A stretch of 64,000 nt of DNA from CAWBOV01 sp963790525 (GTDB lineage: Bacteria; Actinomycetota; Actinomycetes; Mycobacteriales; Jatrophihabitantaceae): contig CAWBOV010000002.1 of assembly GCA_963790525.1 (NCBI GenBank), positions 124,001 to 188,000 of the forward strand, written 5' to 3'. The notes beneath the pieces were generated by a model. It was not told where the DNA came from. It worked only from the letters and a program-made list of their open reading frames with translations, and made no database searches. Within the stretch, counting starts at the first letter, position 1, and each line of letters opens with the position of its first letter. Position numbers and translations under genes: made by a program. Shown here one piece after another: positions 1-8,382 of this stretch.

Positions 1-155
1 CGGCCGATCATCTCGGCGGCCTCGTCCAGCGCGTCCTGACGCCGGGCCTGGATGAAGACGTGCGCCCCTTCGTCGACGAACAGCTTCGCGCCGGCCAGTG
101 CCATGCCGGTGGATGCGCCTGTGATCACTGCAGTCCTGCCCTCGAGCTTTCCCAC
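1..155 (-). CDS. Short-chain dehydrogenase/reductase, N-terminal fragment
   Basis: The N-terminal ~51 residues of an SDR-family oxidoreductase run off the left edge of the window. The chosen GTG start (reads VGKLEGRTAVITGAS) follows an AGGAGAG-like ribosome site. The Rossmann glycine motif reads TGASTGMA, where family members normally have TGxxxGIG, so the last glycine is an alanine. The following LFVDEGAHVFIQARR matches the usual beta-alpha-beta cofactor fold. The catalytic Ser-Tyr-Lys residues lie outside the window, so substrate and activity cannot be judged. The gene is divergent from the TetR regulator, which probably controls it. Confidence 0.75.
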   Translation of the reverse strand, partial: MGKLEGRTAVITGASTGMALAGAKLFVDEGAHVFIQARRQDALDEAAEMIG

Positions 156-186
156 GACTACCCCATCTGAACTCTCCTGTCGGCGT

Positions 187-256
187 TATGTACACCGATC
201 TGCGTGCTTAACGTATAGCTCGACGAGAGCGGGCGCAAGCTATGCACACCGATCCG
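187..256. promoter_or_regulatory. Direct-repeat operator candidate between SDR and TetR genes
   Basis: Two copies of TATGYACACCGATCYG lie at 187-202 and 241-256, identical at 14 of 16 bases and 54 bp apart, within the divergent SDR/TetR intergenic region. A TetR repressor commonly binds its own divergent promoter, so these are plausible binding sites. They are direct repeats and not palindromes, which is less usual for TetR proteins. Confidence 0.4.
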
Positions 257-281
257 TACCCAACTGGGCTACGCTGGGCTG

Positions 282-872
282 GTGACCGAACTGGAGAAGG
301 GGCCGCGCGGGCTGCGCCGCGGCCGGGGCGCCCGGGAGCGCATCCTCAGCGCGTCCCAGCAGCTGTTCCGCGACCAGGGCATCAACCGCACCGGCATGGA
401 CCAGCTCTGCGCCGTGGCCCAGGTGTCCAAGCGCACGGCGTACCAGCACTTCGCCAACAAGGACGAGCTCGTCACCGAGTACCTGCGCCGATTCGATCCC
501 GACGTCATGCCGGACGTGTTCGACCGCGAAGACCTCACCCCCCGCGAGCGGCTCCTCGCCGCATTCGAGATGCCCGAGTCCACGCCCCTGTGTCCCTACA
601 TCGCTGCGGCCGTCGAACTCCACGACCCCCAGCACCCCGCAGCCCGCTACGCACGCGACTACAAGACCGCCATCGCCGCCCGGCTCACCGAAACCGCCCG
701 CGAGGCCGGCGCGACCGACCCCGAGCGCCTCGGCGAACAGCTGGCGCTGCTCATCGACGGTGCCTCGGCCCGCAGCCGCGTCCTCGACAGCGACTCCTTC
801 CCCGCCGCCGCGGCCATCGCCGCCGTCCTGATCGACAACGCGATTCCCGCGTCTGCCCCCGTGACGGCCTGA
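282..872 (+). CDS. TetR/AcrR family transcriptional regulator
   Basis: A 196-residue protein of typical TetR length. The N-terminal helix-turn-helix covers about residues 18-62: ILSASQQLFRDQGINRTG, then MDQLCAVAQVSKRTAYQHF, a textbook TetR recognition helix. The remaining ~130 residues are an alpha-helical ligand-binding region with no recognised ligand. The GTG start follows the divergent promoter region. The gene is head-to-head with the SDR at the left edge, which suggests it represses that gene and itself. The inducer is unknown. Confidence 0.85.
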   Translation: MTELEKGPRGLRRGRGARERILSASQQLFRDQGINRTGMDQLCAVAQVSKRTAYQHFANKDELVTEYLRRFDPDVMPDVFDREDLTPRERLLAAFEMPESTPLCPYIAAAVELHDPQHPAARYARDYKTAIAARLTETAREAGATDPERLGEQLALLIDGASARSRVLDSDSFPAAAAIAAVLIDNAIPASAPVTA

Positions 873-921
873 CCGCACCTCGTCGCCGGGGGCACGATGG
901 CGCACCTGGCAGTATCGAGCG

Positions 922-1743
922 GTGCCAGGACGCGAGCGACACCAGATCCCCTCGACCGAGGAGGCTGTCGCCGCCACCGTGGCGTGTGCCGATCTGCTCG
1001 GGCTGCCGTCGGACCGCCCGGAGATCATCGCTGAGGGCTACAGCGTGCGCGTGCGCCTGCAGCCCACTCCGGTCCTGAGCCGTGTCCTCACCGAAGGTCA
1101 GCTGCTCCGGGGCGATCCGGCGCCGTGGCTGCGCCGCGAGATCGACGTCGCCGCGCACCTGGCGCACACGGGAGCCCCGATCACGCCCCCGTGGGAGCGG
1201 CCCGGCCCGTTCTCCGTGAACGGTGTGGACGTCTCGCTGTGGACGTGGGTCGACCACGAACCGGGCTCGATCTCCTCCCGCGATTTCGGCGCCCTCCTCC
1301 GCGACCTCCACACCCACCTCGACACGTACCAGGGAAGGCTGCCGCCGCTCGTCGGTCCGCTCACGGATGTCCGCGCTGCACTGGAGATCTCCGACGACGT
1401 CACCCTGCACGCGGCGGCACGGGTACTGATCCCGCTGGCGCTGTCGTGGCCCCGGCGGACGCTGCACGGAGACGCGCACACGGGCAACGTGCTCGTCACC
1501 GCGAACGGCCCGCGGTGGACCGATTTCGAGGACACCTGCGTCGGACCGCTCGAATGGGATCTGTCCTCGGCGACCCTCACCGACGAGGCGATCGACGGAT
1601 ACGGACGCGACCGCGTCGATCCGGCACGGCTGGAGGAGTGCCGAGACCTGCGGCGGCTGCAGACGCTGGCCGGTGTCCTGACCGATTCCGTCCAGGATTC
1701 GTCCCTCCGCTCGGGGCTGGTCGATTCCCTCAGCAGGTACTGA
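922..1743 (+). CDS. Aminoglycoside phosphotransferase (APH)-family kinase
   Basis: A 273-residue protein with the eukaryotic-kinase-like APH fold. The catalytic loop is visible as LHGDAHTGNVL (about residue 182), with the HGDxHxGN signature, followed by a DFE metal-binding motif in WTDFEDTC. Such proteins phosphorylate small molecules such as aminoglycosides, homoserine, choline or macrolides. Nothing here identifies the substrate, and resistance should not be assumed. The GTG start lies about 50 nt after the TetR stop, so the two may be co-transcribed. Confidence 0.75.
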   Translation: MPGRERHQIPSTEEAVAATVACADLLGLPSDRPEIIAEGYSVRVRLQPTPVLSRVLTEGQLLRGDPAPWLRREIDVAAHLAHTGAPITPPWERPGPFSVNGVDVSLWTWVDHEPGSISSRDFGALLRDLHTHLDTYQGRLPPLVGPLTDVRAALEISDDVTLHAAARVLIPLALSWPRRTLHGDAHTGNVLVTANGPRWTDFEDTCVGPLEWDLSSATLTDEAIDGYGRDRVDPARLEECRDLRRLQTLAGVLTDSVQDSSLRSGLVDSLSRY

Positions 1744-2343
1744 CGGGCGACTATTCCGGTGGATCACCGCGGTGCCCGAACACGCCGCCGACTGTCATAC
1801 CCATGCGCGGCCATAACCACCACTGACCATCACGATCCACACCCACCCGACCACGCGCCGCCGACCGTCATACCCACGCGCGGCCATAACCACCACTGAC
1901 CATCACGATCCACACCCACCCGACCGCGCGCCACCGACTGTCATACCCACGCGCGGGCATAAAGCGCTGACAGAACGCCCCATCCGGAACTTCGTGAATG
2001 TGTGTCGAGAATGAGGCGGTCGTCTTGTTAAATATTGGGTACAGTAGTGAGGCGATGGTCTTACTCGGAACGCCCTGGAAAATATGCTAAAGCTCGCGAT
2101 ACGAGCAAGGACCAGCGATGTCCACCAGGCCGGATGAACAGCGGCCTAACGCCTGAAGCGTCCTGATGACTGGATAACGTCTGTATAACGGCGCACCCCT
2201 CCAATTTCTTTGATATGCGATTACGCCTGCCCATAATTGGACGCCATCGCGCCATTCTCAGACTATTGCCATTCGGTAAAGCAGGATCTACTGTCAGCCG
2301 ACGCCGCTCCCGTGGAGTGGTCTGACTTGCGGGGGGCTACGTC
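1744..2343. other. 600-bp gene-free region
   Basis: The first third holds a 73-bp tandem repeat (1783-1962). The remaining ~380 bp is visibly richer in A and T than the rest of the window, with stretches such as TTGTTAAATATTGGGTACA near 2026. I see no credible gene, tRNA or terminator. The AT-rich part probably contains the promoter of the fibronectin-repeat gene that follows. Confidence 0.6.
1783..1962. repeat. Tandem repeat, 73-bp unit, about 2.5 copies
   Basis: The anchor CCGAYYGTCATACCCAYGCG recurs at 1788, 1861 and 1934, an exact 73-bp period. Units one and two are nearly identical. The third breaks off after about 30 bp of unit sequence. Each unit ends with an ACCACCACTGACCATCACG-type segment. 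No ORF runs through it convincingly. It resembles the minisatellite-type intergenic repeats of actinobacteria. Confidence 0.85.
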
Positions 2344-5300
2344 GTGGTCGGTGCAGTCGAATTCTTTTTCTCTGTTTTCTCGCAGACGCACCGACGCGCC
2401 GGACGGCGACTCGTCTCGGCACTCGCCTCACTGGCATTGCTGGGCGCGTTGATCGTGGCCACGGCCCTGCCCGCGCGCGCCCAGTCGAACCTGGCCCTGG
2501 CGACGATCGTCGCGCCGAACGCCACCAACTCGACCACCACCGATCTCAGCACCATCGTGCTGACCGGTACCGACCTGCCCATCGCGCCCGATGCCGACAT
2601 GGGCAAGGAGGAGGACACCGACTTCGTCGAGGTCAACGACACGACCAACGGGTGGATCGCCGGCTTCGGCACGGGCGGGTTCTTCCATGCCTCGTGCTAC
2701 GTCACGATCGGTGCGTCGACGAGCACAGAGCTGATCCTGTCGGTGGGCAACCAGGGAGCCTTGTGCCTCAACGACTTCGTGCACGCCGGCGACAACATCA
2801 CCGTCTCCCTGATCGACGCCGGTGGCAACACGCTCGCCTCCGTGTCCTCCACCGCTGTCGCCAACCCCACCGCCGGAAGCGGATCGGTCACCGTTCCTGT
2901 CGTCAGCGGCGTGACCCCGACGACGGGTCCGGCCGCGGGCGGGACATCGGCGGCACCCGGCTCCGGCAGCGTCACCGTCAACACCGGATCGGCGACCACG
3001 CCCGAGGCGTTCTGGTTCGGCGGCTACACGATCACTGCCGGCTGGTACGGGGTCGCGACCACCGACTTCACCCCGACCGCGACGCCGGGCGTGTTCAACG
3101 TGGTCCCGCCGGCCTACGTCTTCGGCAGCAGAGCGCCCCAGAACTTCGGCGTCTCGGTGTTCTCGGCCGACTCGACCTTCGGCATGAGCGATCAGAACTG
3201 CACCGTCGAGATCACCGGCTGCAGTGACGAGTACTTCTACACCAACAATTACAGCGGCAGCACGTCGTTGTCCTTCGATCCGCCGCTCAACTGGTCGCAG
3301 GCGATCGCCACGTCCAGCGCGGCCGGCAGTTCGAGCTGCGGCGTCGGCAGCTCCTCGGGCGTGTCGAAGGGACTGTCGGTGGGCGGCTCCCTCGCGGGCG
3401 GCCCGCTCACCTTCAACGGTGGCGTCGACGTGTCCGACTCCAACTCCGGCATCCCCGAGGCGTTCATCGCCAACGCCAGCCTGGTCGTCGCCAGTCCGCT
3501 GGCGATCACCGTCACGCTCACCGGTGGGATCTCGAGCTGTGAGCAGATCCCGATCCCGGACCTGAGCATCCCCAACGTCGGCGGTCTGTACTTCCAGATC
3601 GGCGGGTCGATCTCGGCCAACATCAGCCTCACGATCACGATCAACCAGGGGACGTACTCCCTGACGGGAGGCTGGATCCCCGGCGGTTCGCCGTTCGCCA
3701 ACTTCACCACGAACTGCGTCGACGCCGACGGCAACCCGACGACGTCCTGCATCTCGACGCAGCTCTCCGCCTCGCTCGTGGGCGCGGTGTCGATCTCACC
3801 CCTGTGGTTGCAGGTCGGCCCCAGCGTGGCGAACGTCGGGGCCGGGTTGACGGCAGCGGCCGTCGCGCAGGGCACGATCAACGTCCCGCCGTGGCCGCCG
3901 ACGTTCACGCTGGACGGCGACATCTGCGTGGCCGGCAACTGGAACGCACAGATCAACATCGGCAACTTCAACGCGAGCACCGGAGGCGACTGGCTCGGCC
4001 CGTTCAACATCTTCGGCGACGGGACCATCTGCCCGCTGGGTTCGATCGCCGGGCCGGGACTGCCGGGCGCGCCGACGTCTCCTGCCGCGACCGGCGGCGA
4101 CAGCTCGGCCACGGTGACCTGGTCACCACCGGACTCCGACGGCGGCTCGCCGATCACGGGCTACAACGTCTACGAGGGAACAACCGCGGGTGGTGAGTCG
4201 ACGACCCCCGTCAACTCGTCCCCGCTGTCGGCCACCGCAGCCAGTGATCTCATCACGAGCCTGACCAACGGCACGTCCTACTTCTTCACCGTCACAGCCA
4301 TCAACGCCGTGGGCGAGGGGCCCGCCTCGGCAGAGGTCACGGCGACACCGACGGCCGCCGGCCCCACCCTGCCAGGAGCACCGACATCGCCCGCAGCAAC
4401 TCCTGGCGACGGGTCGGCCGGCCTGACGTGGGCGCCGCCCGCCTCCGACGGCGGCTCGCCGATCACGGGCTACAACGTCTACGAGGGGACCGCCACGGGC
4501 GCAGAGGCGACCACGCCCGTCAACCCGACCCCGTTGCCCGCCGACGCCACCAGTTTCGACGTGCCGGCCCTGACCAATGGCACCGCGTACTTCTTCACGA
4601 TCACCGCGATCAACGCCGTCGGTGAAGGGCCGGCGTCGACCGAAGTGACCGCCACACCGACCGCCGCGGGCGGTCCCACCGTCCCCGGTGCGCCGACCTC
4701 GCCCGCTGCCACGCCCGGTGACGGAGCGGCGACCGTCACCTGGTCACCGCCGACCATCGACGGTGGGTCGCCGGTCACGGGTTACAACGTCTACCAGGGG
4801 ACAACCGCGGGTGGTGAGTCCACGACACCGGTCAATGCAGCGCCGCTGTCTGCATCCGCGGCCACCGACCTCATCACCGGCCTCACCAACGGCACGACCT
4901 ACTTCTTCACCGTCACCGCGGTCAACGCGGTCGGTGAGGGGCCGGCGTCGACCGAGGTGAGCACCACACCGACCGCCGCCTCCGGGCCGACCGTGCCGGG
5001 CGCACCGACGTCGCCGGCGGCGACACCCGGTGACGGTGCGGCGACCGTCACCTGGTCACCGCCCACCACGGACGGCGGGTCCGCCGTCACCGGCTACAAC
5101 GTCTACTCGGGGACGACCGCCGGCGGGGAGTCCGCGACGCCTCTGAACCCGGCGCCCCTGTCGGCGACGGCGGCCAGCTATCTGATCTCGAGCCTGACCA
5201 ACGGCACCGAGTACTTCTTCACCGTGACAGCCGTCAACGCCGTCGGCGAAGGGCCACCGTCCGCGGAGGTCACCGCGACGCCGAAGGCATCGGCCGGCCC

Positions 5301-6627
5301 GACCGTGCCGGCTCCCCCGGTCTCCCTGCGCGCGGTCTCCGGAGACGCCTCGGCGACCGTGACCTGGACGCCTCCCGCCTCGGACGGTGGATCGCCGATC
5401 ACCGGCTACAACGTCTACGCGGGCACGACGGCCGGCGGCGAGTCGACCACCCCCGTCAACGCGAAGCCGCTGCCACCCGGCACCACCAGCGACCTCGTGT
5501 CCGGCCTCACCAACGGCACCGCGTACTTCTTCACCATCACCGCGGTCAACGCGGTCGGCGAGAGCGGCCCGTCCGCCGAGGTCTCCACGACACCGGCCGC
5601 CGTCTCGGGTGCGACCGCTCCGAGCGCCCCGCTGCATCTGAAGGCCAAGCCCGGCAACCACAAGGTCACGCTCACCTGGGAGCCGCCGGCCTCGGACGGT
5701 GGCAGCACGGTCACCGGCTACGACGTCTACGAGCTCTGCGGCTACGGACCGGAGAAGCTCGCCAACCCGCTCCCGCTCTCGGCGGAACCGACCAGCTACA
5801 CGGTCACCGGCCTGGCGAACGGTGTGAGCTGCCGCTTCACCGTCAAGGCGATCAACGCCGTCGGCATCAGCCCGGCGTCGAAGTCGGCCACGGCGACCCC
5901 GCACGCGCCGATCGTGAAGACACCGCCCAGCCCGCCGCGGCACCTGAAGGCGAAGGGCGGCAACCACAAGGTCACGTTGACGTGGACCCCGCCGGCCTTC
6001 ACCGGTGGCAGCCCGATCACCGGCTACAAGGTGATCGAACGCTGCGGCTACGGGCCCGCGAAGGTGGCCGATCGGCACCCGCTGCCGCCCAGTGCGACCA
6101 GCTACCGCGTCACCGGCCTGGTCAACGGGGTCAGCTGCCGGTTCACCGTCAAGGCGATCAACGCCATCGGCACCAGCGCACCGTCCGCGCCGGCACGGGC
6201 CACGCCGCACGCGCCCGTCCTCCGGACTCCACCCGGCGCGCCACGGGAGCTGACGGCCGCGGCCGGCAACCACGAGGTCACGCTCAGCTGGAGCCCGCCG
6301 GCATCCGACGGCGGTAGCCCCATCACCGGTTACAACGTCTACGTGACCTGCGCGCCGGGCTCCTCATGGGGCGCGCCGGTGAACCTCCACCCGCTGCCCG
6401 CCACGGCGAGAGGCGCGGTCGTCACCGGCCTCACCAACGGGCGGAAGTACCGCTTCACCGTGAAGGCGATCAATGCCGTCGGGGCGGGTGCCGCTGCCGT
6501 TCCGGTCGGCGCCACGCCCCACCGGGTCCCGCCGCCCCCGCCGCCGAGCAAGCCCGTCGACCCGGCGATCGTGCCGACCATCGTCCTGTCCGATCAGCGC
6601 AACGCGGCGGTGCTCGCACTGCACTGA
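2344..6627 (+). CDS. Large secreted protein with eight fibronectin type III repeats
   Basis: A 1427-residue predicted secreted protein. A Sec signal peptide lies at about residues 20-46: RR, then a hydrophobic core LASLALLGALIVA, then an ALPARA cleavage site. Residues ~47-570 form a Ser/Thr/Gly-rich unrecognised head with several cysteines. From ~573 to ~1393 there are eight FnIII domains of about 100 residues, each starting PGAPTSPAAT-like, with an ITGYNVY strand and ending NAVGEGPASAEVTATP-like. The first five are close relatives, which implies recent duplication. The last three form a second subgroup (KAKxGNHKVTLTW). The C-terminus has a PPPPPP stretch but no LPxTG anchor. FnIII arrays in bacteria usually space enzymes or mediate adhesion, but no catalytic domain is recognised. 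Confidence 0.8.
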   Translation: MVGAVEFFFSVFSQTHRRAGRRLVSALASLALLGALIVATALPARAQSNLALATIVAPNATNSTTTDLSTIVLTGTDLPIAPDADMGKEEDTDFVEVNDTTNGWIAGFGTGGFFHASCYVTIGASTSTELILSVGNQGALCLNDFVHAGDNITVSLIDAGGNTLASVSSTAVANPTAGSGSVTVPVVSGVTPTTGPAAGGTSAAPGSGSVTVNTGSATTPEAFWFGGYTITAGWYGVATTDFTPTATPGVFNVVPPAYVFGSRAPQNFGVSVFSADSTFGMSDQNCTVEITGCSDEYFYTNNYSGSTSLSFDPPLNWSQAIATSSAAGSSSCGVGSSSGVSKGLSVGGSLAGGPLTFNGGVDVSDSNSGIPEAFIANASLVVASPLAITVTLTGGISSCEQIPIPDLSIPNVGGLYFQIGGSISANISLTITINQGTYSLTGGWIPGGSPFANFTTNCVDADGNPTTSCISTQLSASLVGAVSISPLWLQVGPSVANVGAGLTAAAVAQGTINVPPWPPTFTLDGDICVAGNWNAQINIGNFNASTGGDWLGPFNIFGDGTICPLGSIAGPGLPGAPTSPAATGGDSSATVTWSPPDSDGGSPITGYNVYEGTTAGGESTTPVNSSPLSATAASDLITSLTNGTSYFFTVTAINAVGEGPASAEVTATPTAAGPTLPGAPTSPAATPGDGSAGLTWAPPASDGGSPITGYNVYEGTATGAEATTPVNPTPLPADATSFDVPALTNGTAYFFTITAINAVGEGPASTEVTATPTAAGGPTVPGAPTSPAATPGDGAATVTWSPPTIDGGSPVTGYNVYQGTTAGGESTTPVNAAPLSASAATDLITGLTNGTTYFFTVTAVNAVGEGPASTEVSTTPTAASGPTVPGAPTSPAATPGDGAATVTWSPPTTDGGSAVTGYNVYSGTTAGGESATPLNPAPLSATAASYLISSLTNGTEYFFTVTAVNAVGEGPPSAEVTATPKASAGPTVPAPPVSLRAVSGDASATVTWTPPASDGGSPITGYNVYAGTTAGGESTTPVNAKPLPPGTTSDLVSGLTNGTAYFFTITAVNAVGESGPSAEVSTTPAAVSGATAPSAPLHLKAKPGNHKVTLTWEPPASDGGSTVTGYDVYELCGYGPEKLANPLPLSAEPTSYTVTGLANGVSCRFTVKAINAVGISPASKSATATPHAPIVKTPPSPPRHLKAKGGNHKVTLTWTPPAFTGGSPITGYKVIERCGYGPAKVADRHPLPPSATSYRVTGLVNGVSCRFTVKAINAIGTSAPSAPARATPHAPVLRTPPGAPRELTAAAGNHEVTLSWSPPASDGGSPITGYNVYVTCAPGSSWGAPVNLHPLPATARGAVVTGLTNGRKYRFTVKAINAVGAGAAAVPVGATPHRVPPPPPPSKPVDPAIVPTIVLSDQRNAAVLALH

Positions 6628-6637
6628 CCGACCGGGT

Positions 6638-7081
6638 TCACGCGCCGGACTCGACCGAGATCCCGCCCCAGTCCTCGGGCGCGACGTCGGCGAGGGTCTC
6701 GGAGAACGTCCACTGGTGGCCCGCCGGATCCTGCGCGGTGTACTGCCGCTCGCCGTACTCGAAGTCGGTCGGCTCCATGAGCACGAGGGCGCCCTGGCTC
6801 CGCGCGTGCTCGCAGTGACCTCGCACGTCCTCGACCCGGACCATCACCGAGTGCGTGAGCCGCCCGGCCGTGGGCGGCACGCGGTCCCCGTAGGTGTCGG
6901 CGACGATCAGGGCGCCGTCGCCGAACCGCATCTGCGCGCGATGGTCCTCGCCGATCTGCACCCGCTCGGTGAAGCCGAAAGCCGCGGTGAGCCACTCGAC
7001 GGCGGCGCGCACGTCCGGATAGACGAGGACGGGAATGACCTGCGCGACCGGCATCGAACGGTTGGCTTTCATGGCTGCCAT
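6638..7081 (-). CDS. VOC superfamily (glyoxalase/bleomycin-resistance-like) protein
   Basis: A 147-residue protein with paired beta-alpha-beta-beta-beta modules. Starts such as VIPVLVYPDVRAAVEWLTAAFGF and the C-terminal EYGERQYTAQDPAGHQWTF element are typical of the VOC superfamily, including the PhnB-like group. Members bind metals or small molecules, or isomerise or cleave substrates. The substrate is not evident. Two in-frame ATGs (7081 and 7072) are possible. The gene is divergent from the putative borosin pair 77 bp away and convergent with the fibronectin-repeat gene. Confidence 0.75.
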   Translation of the reverse strand: MAAMKANRSMPVAQVIPVLVYPDVRAAVEWLTAAFGFTERVQIGEDHRAQMRFGDGALIVADTYGDRVPPTAGRLTHSVMVRVEDVRGHCEHARSQGALVLMEPTDFEYGERQYTAQDPAGHQWTFSETLADVAPEDWGGISVESGA

Positions 7082-7099
7082 TGAACCGCAGACAATCCA

Positions 7100-7157
7100 T
7101 TGACCGTCAAGTTAGCCAGGTATAGCGTTTTCCGTGACGAAATCGAGGTGACGTCAC
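7100..7157 (+). promoter_or_regulatory. Promoter and ribosome-site region of the putative borosin operon
   Basis: TTGACC at 7100 and TATAGC at 7121 resemble -35 and -10 elements, but the 15-bp spacer is short. A GAGGTG ribosome site precedes the ATG at 7158. It overlaps a perfect 10-bp palindrome GTGACGTCAC (7148-7157), which could be an operator or a structure affecting initiation. Confidence 0.35.
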
Positions 7158-7517
7158 ATGCAGAACGATTTCAAAGCCGCACTCGCTCGCGTCCAGAGTG
7201 ACTACGACTTCTACATCCGCTGCCAGGCGGACCCGGACACGGCACTGGCCGACTACGCACTGAGCCCCGAGGAACGCGCGGCCCTCGGTGACCCGGATCG
7301 GCTGGCCGAGGCGCTCAAGCACGGCAGCGAATCGATGCGCCTGCCGTCGATCACGATCAAGATCTCCGGCACGCACGACTGGGTGAACCGGGCCGCGGCG
7401 GACCGCGAGAACCCCGTCGGCGAACTCATCCAGCACGAGGTCGACTCGATCAGGAACGCCGGGACGGACGGCGAACGCGACGAGTCCACGCTCCGCCTGA
7501 TGCAGCTGCTCGGATGA
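7158..7517 (+). CDS. Putative split-borosin precursor peptide (LigA-like borosin-binding domain)
   Basis: A 119-residue protein. Residues ~5-56 match the pattern of the LigA-like helical borosin-binding domain: aromatic/Asp helix, YIRCQADPDTAL, a YALSPEERAAL turn and GDPDRLAEAL. SonA-type precursors show the same order (NPEAV, GLTDEQ, GD.E.L). Residues ~62-75 (LPSITIKISGTHDW) form a short beta-branched segment where the SonA core peptide sits and are the best core candidate. Unlike SonA, about 44 further residues follow it. The stop overlaps the start of the methyltransferase gene (ATGA), so the two are translationally coupled. The alternative is a plain LigA-type subunit, but no LigB partner is adjacent. 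Confidence 0.7.
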   Translation: MQNDFKAALARVQSDYDFYIRCQADPDTALADYALSPEERAALGDPDRLAEALKHGSESMRLPSITIKISGTHDWVNRAAADRENPVGELIQHEVDSIRNAGTDGERDESTLRLMQLLG

Positions 7518-8344
7518 ACGACCCGGCGACCCAGCCGCAGGCCGTCTGGCCGTTCGACATCGGGATCGTGGGCACGGGGATCGTCGGTACCCACCAGATC
7601 ACCCGGGAGGCCGAGGCGGTCATCCGCCGCAGCAACCACACGTTCGTCATCGCGTCGGGTTACGGGCTCACCGAGTACCTCGAGACGCTGTGCCCGAAGG
7701 TCACCGATCTGGGTTACCTCTACGAGCCGGGCATGAACCGGCTGCCGACCTACCACCGGATGGCCGCGGAGGTCGTGTCCGCGGCCATGGCCGAGGCTCC
7801 CGTCTGCCTGGCCACCTACGGTCATCCGTGGGTGTACTGCTACCCGACGACCCTCATCAACCGCGCCGCACCCCTGCTGGGGCTGCACGTCGAGGTCTTC
7901 GCCGGCGTGTCCGCCTTCGACTCGCTGCTGGTGGACCTCGGCACCGACATCGCCAACAGCGGCATCCAGATGTACGAGGCCACCGACCTGCTGCTGCGCC
8001 AGCGCCCCATCCAGAACGACGTCACCTGCGTGATCTGGCAACCCACCGTCGTCGGTGACCCGACCTGCCCCGACGGTCCCTACGCCGCCGAGCAGTTCCG
8101 GCCGCTGCAGGACTACCTCCTCCGCTTCTACCCGTGCGAGCACGAGGTGAAGCTGGTGACCAGCAAGACCCACCCGCTCGCGCGCTCCGTCGTGCAGTCG
8201 CTGGCGCTGGGCGATCTCGCCGCCGAACTCGAAGGGGCGCCGCAGGTGGGCACCCTCTACATCCCGGCGCTGACCCAGCGCCCGATCGAGGACGCCGAAC
8301 TGCTCGAACTGATGGTGACCTCGGGGTCCCCGCCGCGCACGTAG
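7514..8344 (+). CDS. Putative borosin peptide-backbone alpha-N-methyltransferase (tetrapyrrole-methylase fold)
   Basis: A 276-residue SAM-dependent enzyme. The N-terminal IGIVGTGIVGTHQIT is the SAM-binding loop of the tetrapyrrole methylase fold. Around residues 75-118 it has NRLPTYHRMAAEV and then CLATYGHPWVYCYP. This R..TY..M...YGHPxVxxxP signature is that of OphMA/SonM-type peptide N-methyltransferases; cobalamin-pathway methylases usually have GDPxxY there. The length fits a stand-alone (split) enzyme without fused core. It overlaps the upstream LigA-like gene by 4 nt. Predicted reaction: iterative methylation of backbone amides in the precursor's core, by analogy only. Confidence 0.75.
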   Translation: MNDPATQPQAVWPFDIGIVGTGIVGTHQITREAEAVIRRSNHTFVIASGYGLTEYLETLCPKVTDLGYLYEPGMNRLPTYHRMAAEVVSAAMAEAPVCLATYGHPWVYCYPTTLINRAAPLLGLHVEVFAGVSAFDSLLVDLGTDIANSGIQMYEATDLLLRQRPIQNDVTCVIWQPTVVGDPTCPDGPYAAEQFRPLQDYLLRFYPCEHEVKLVTSKTHPLARSVVQSLALGDLAAELEGAPQVGTLYIPALTQRPIEDAELLELMVTSGSPPRT

Positions 8345-8382
8345 CGGGGTGGTCCGGGGACCTGGCGTCAGGGCACCTGGCG

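Noticed and set aside
1783..1962. Possible CRISPR array
   Set aside because: Units are contiguous tandem copies with no variable spacers between repeats, and no cas genes are present.
5056..6273. Minus-strand reading frame opposite the FnIII repeats
   Set aside because: High-GC shadow frame; low-complexity Arg/Gly composition, with the repeat structure mirrored from the real gene.
7158..7517. Plain LigA subunit of a protocatechuate dioxygenase
   Set aside because: No LigB partner is adjacent and the gene is translationally coupled to a borosin-type methyltransferase; kept as an alternative only.
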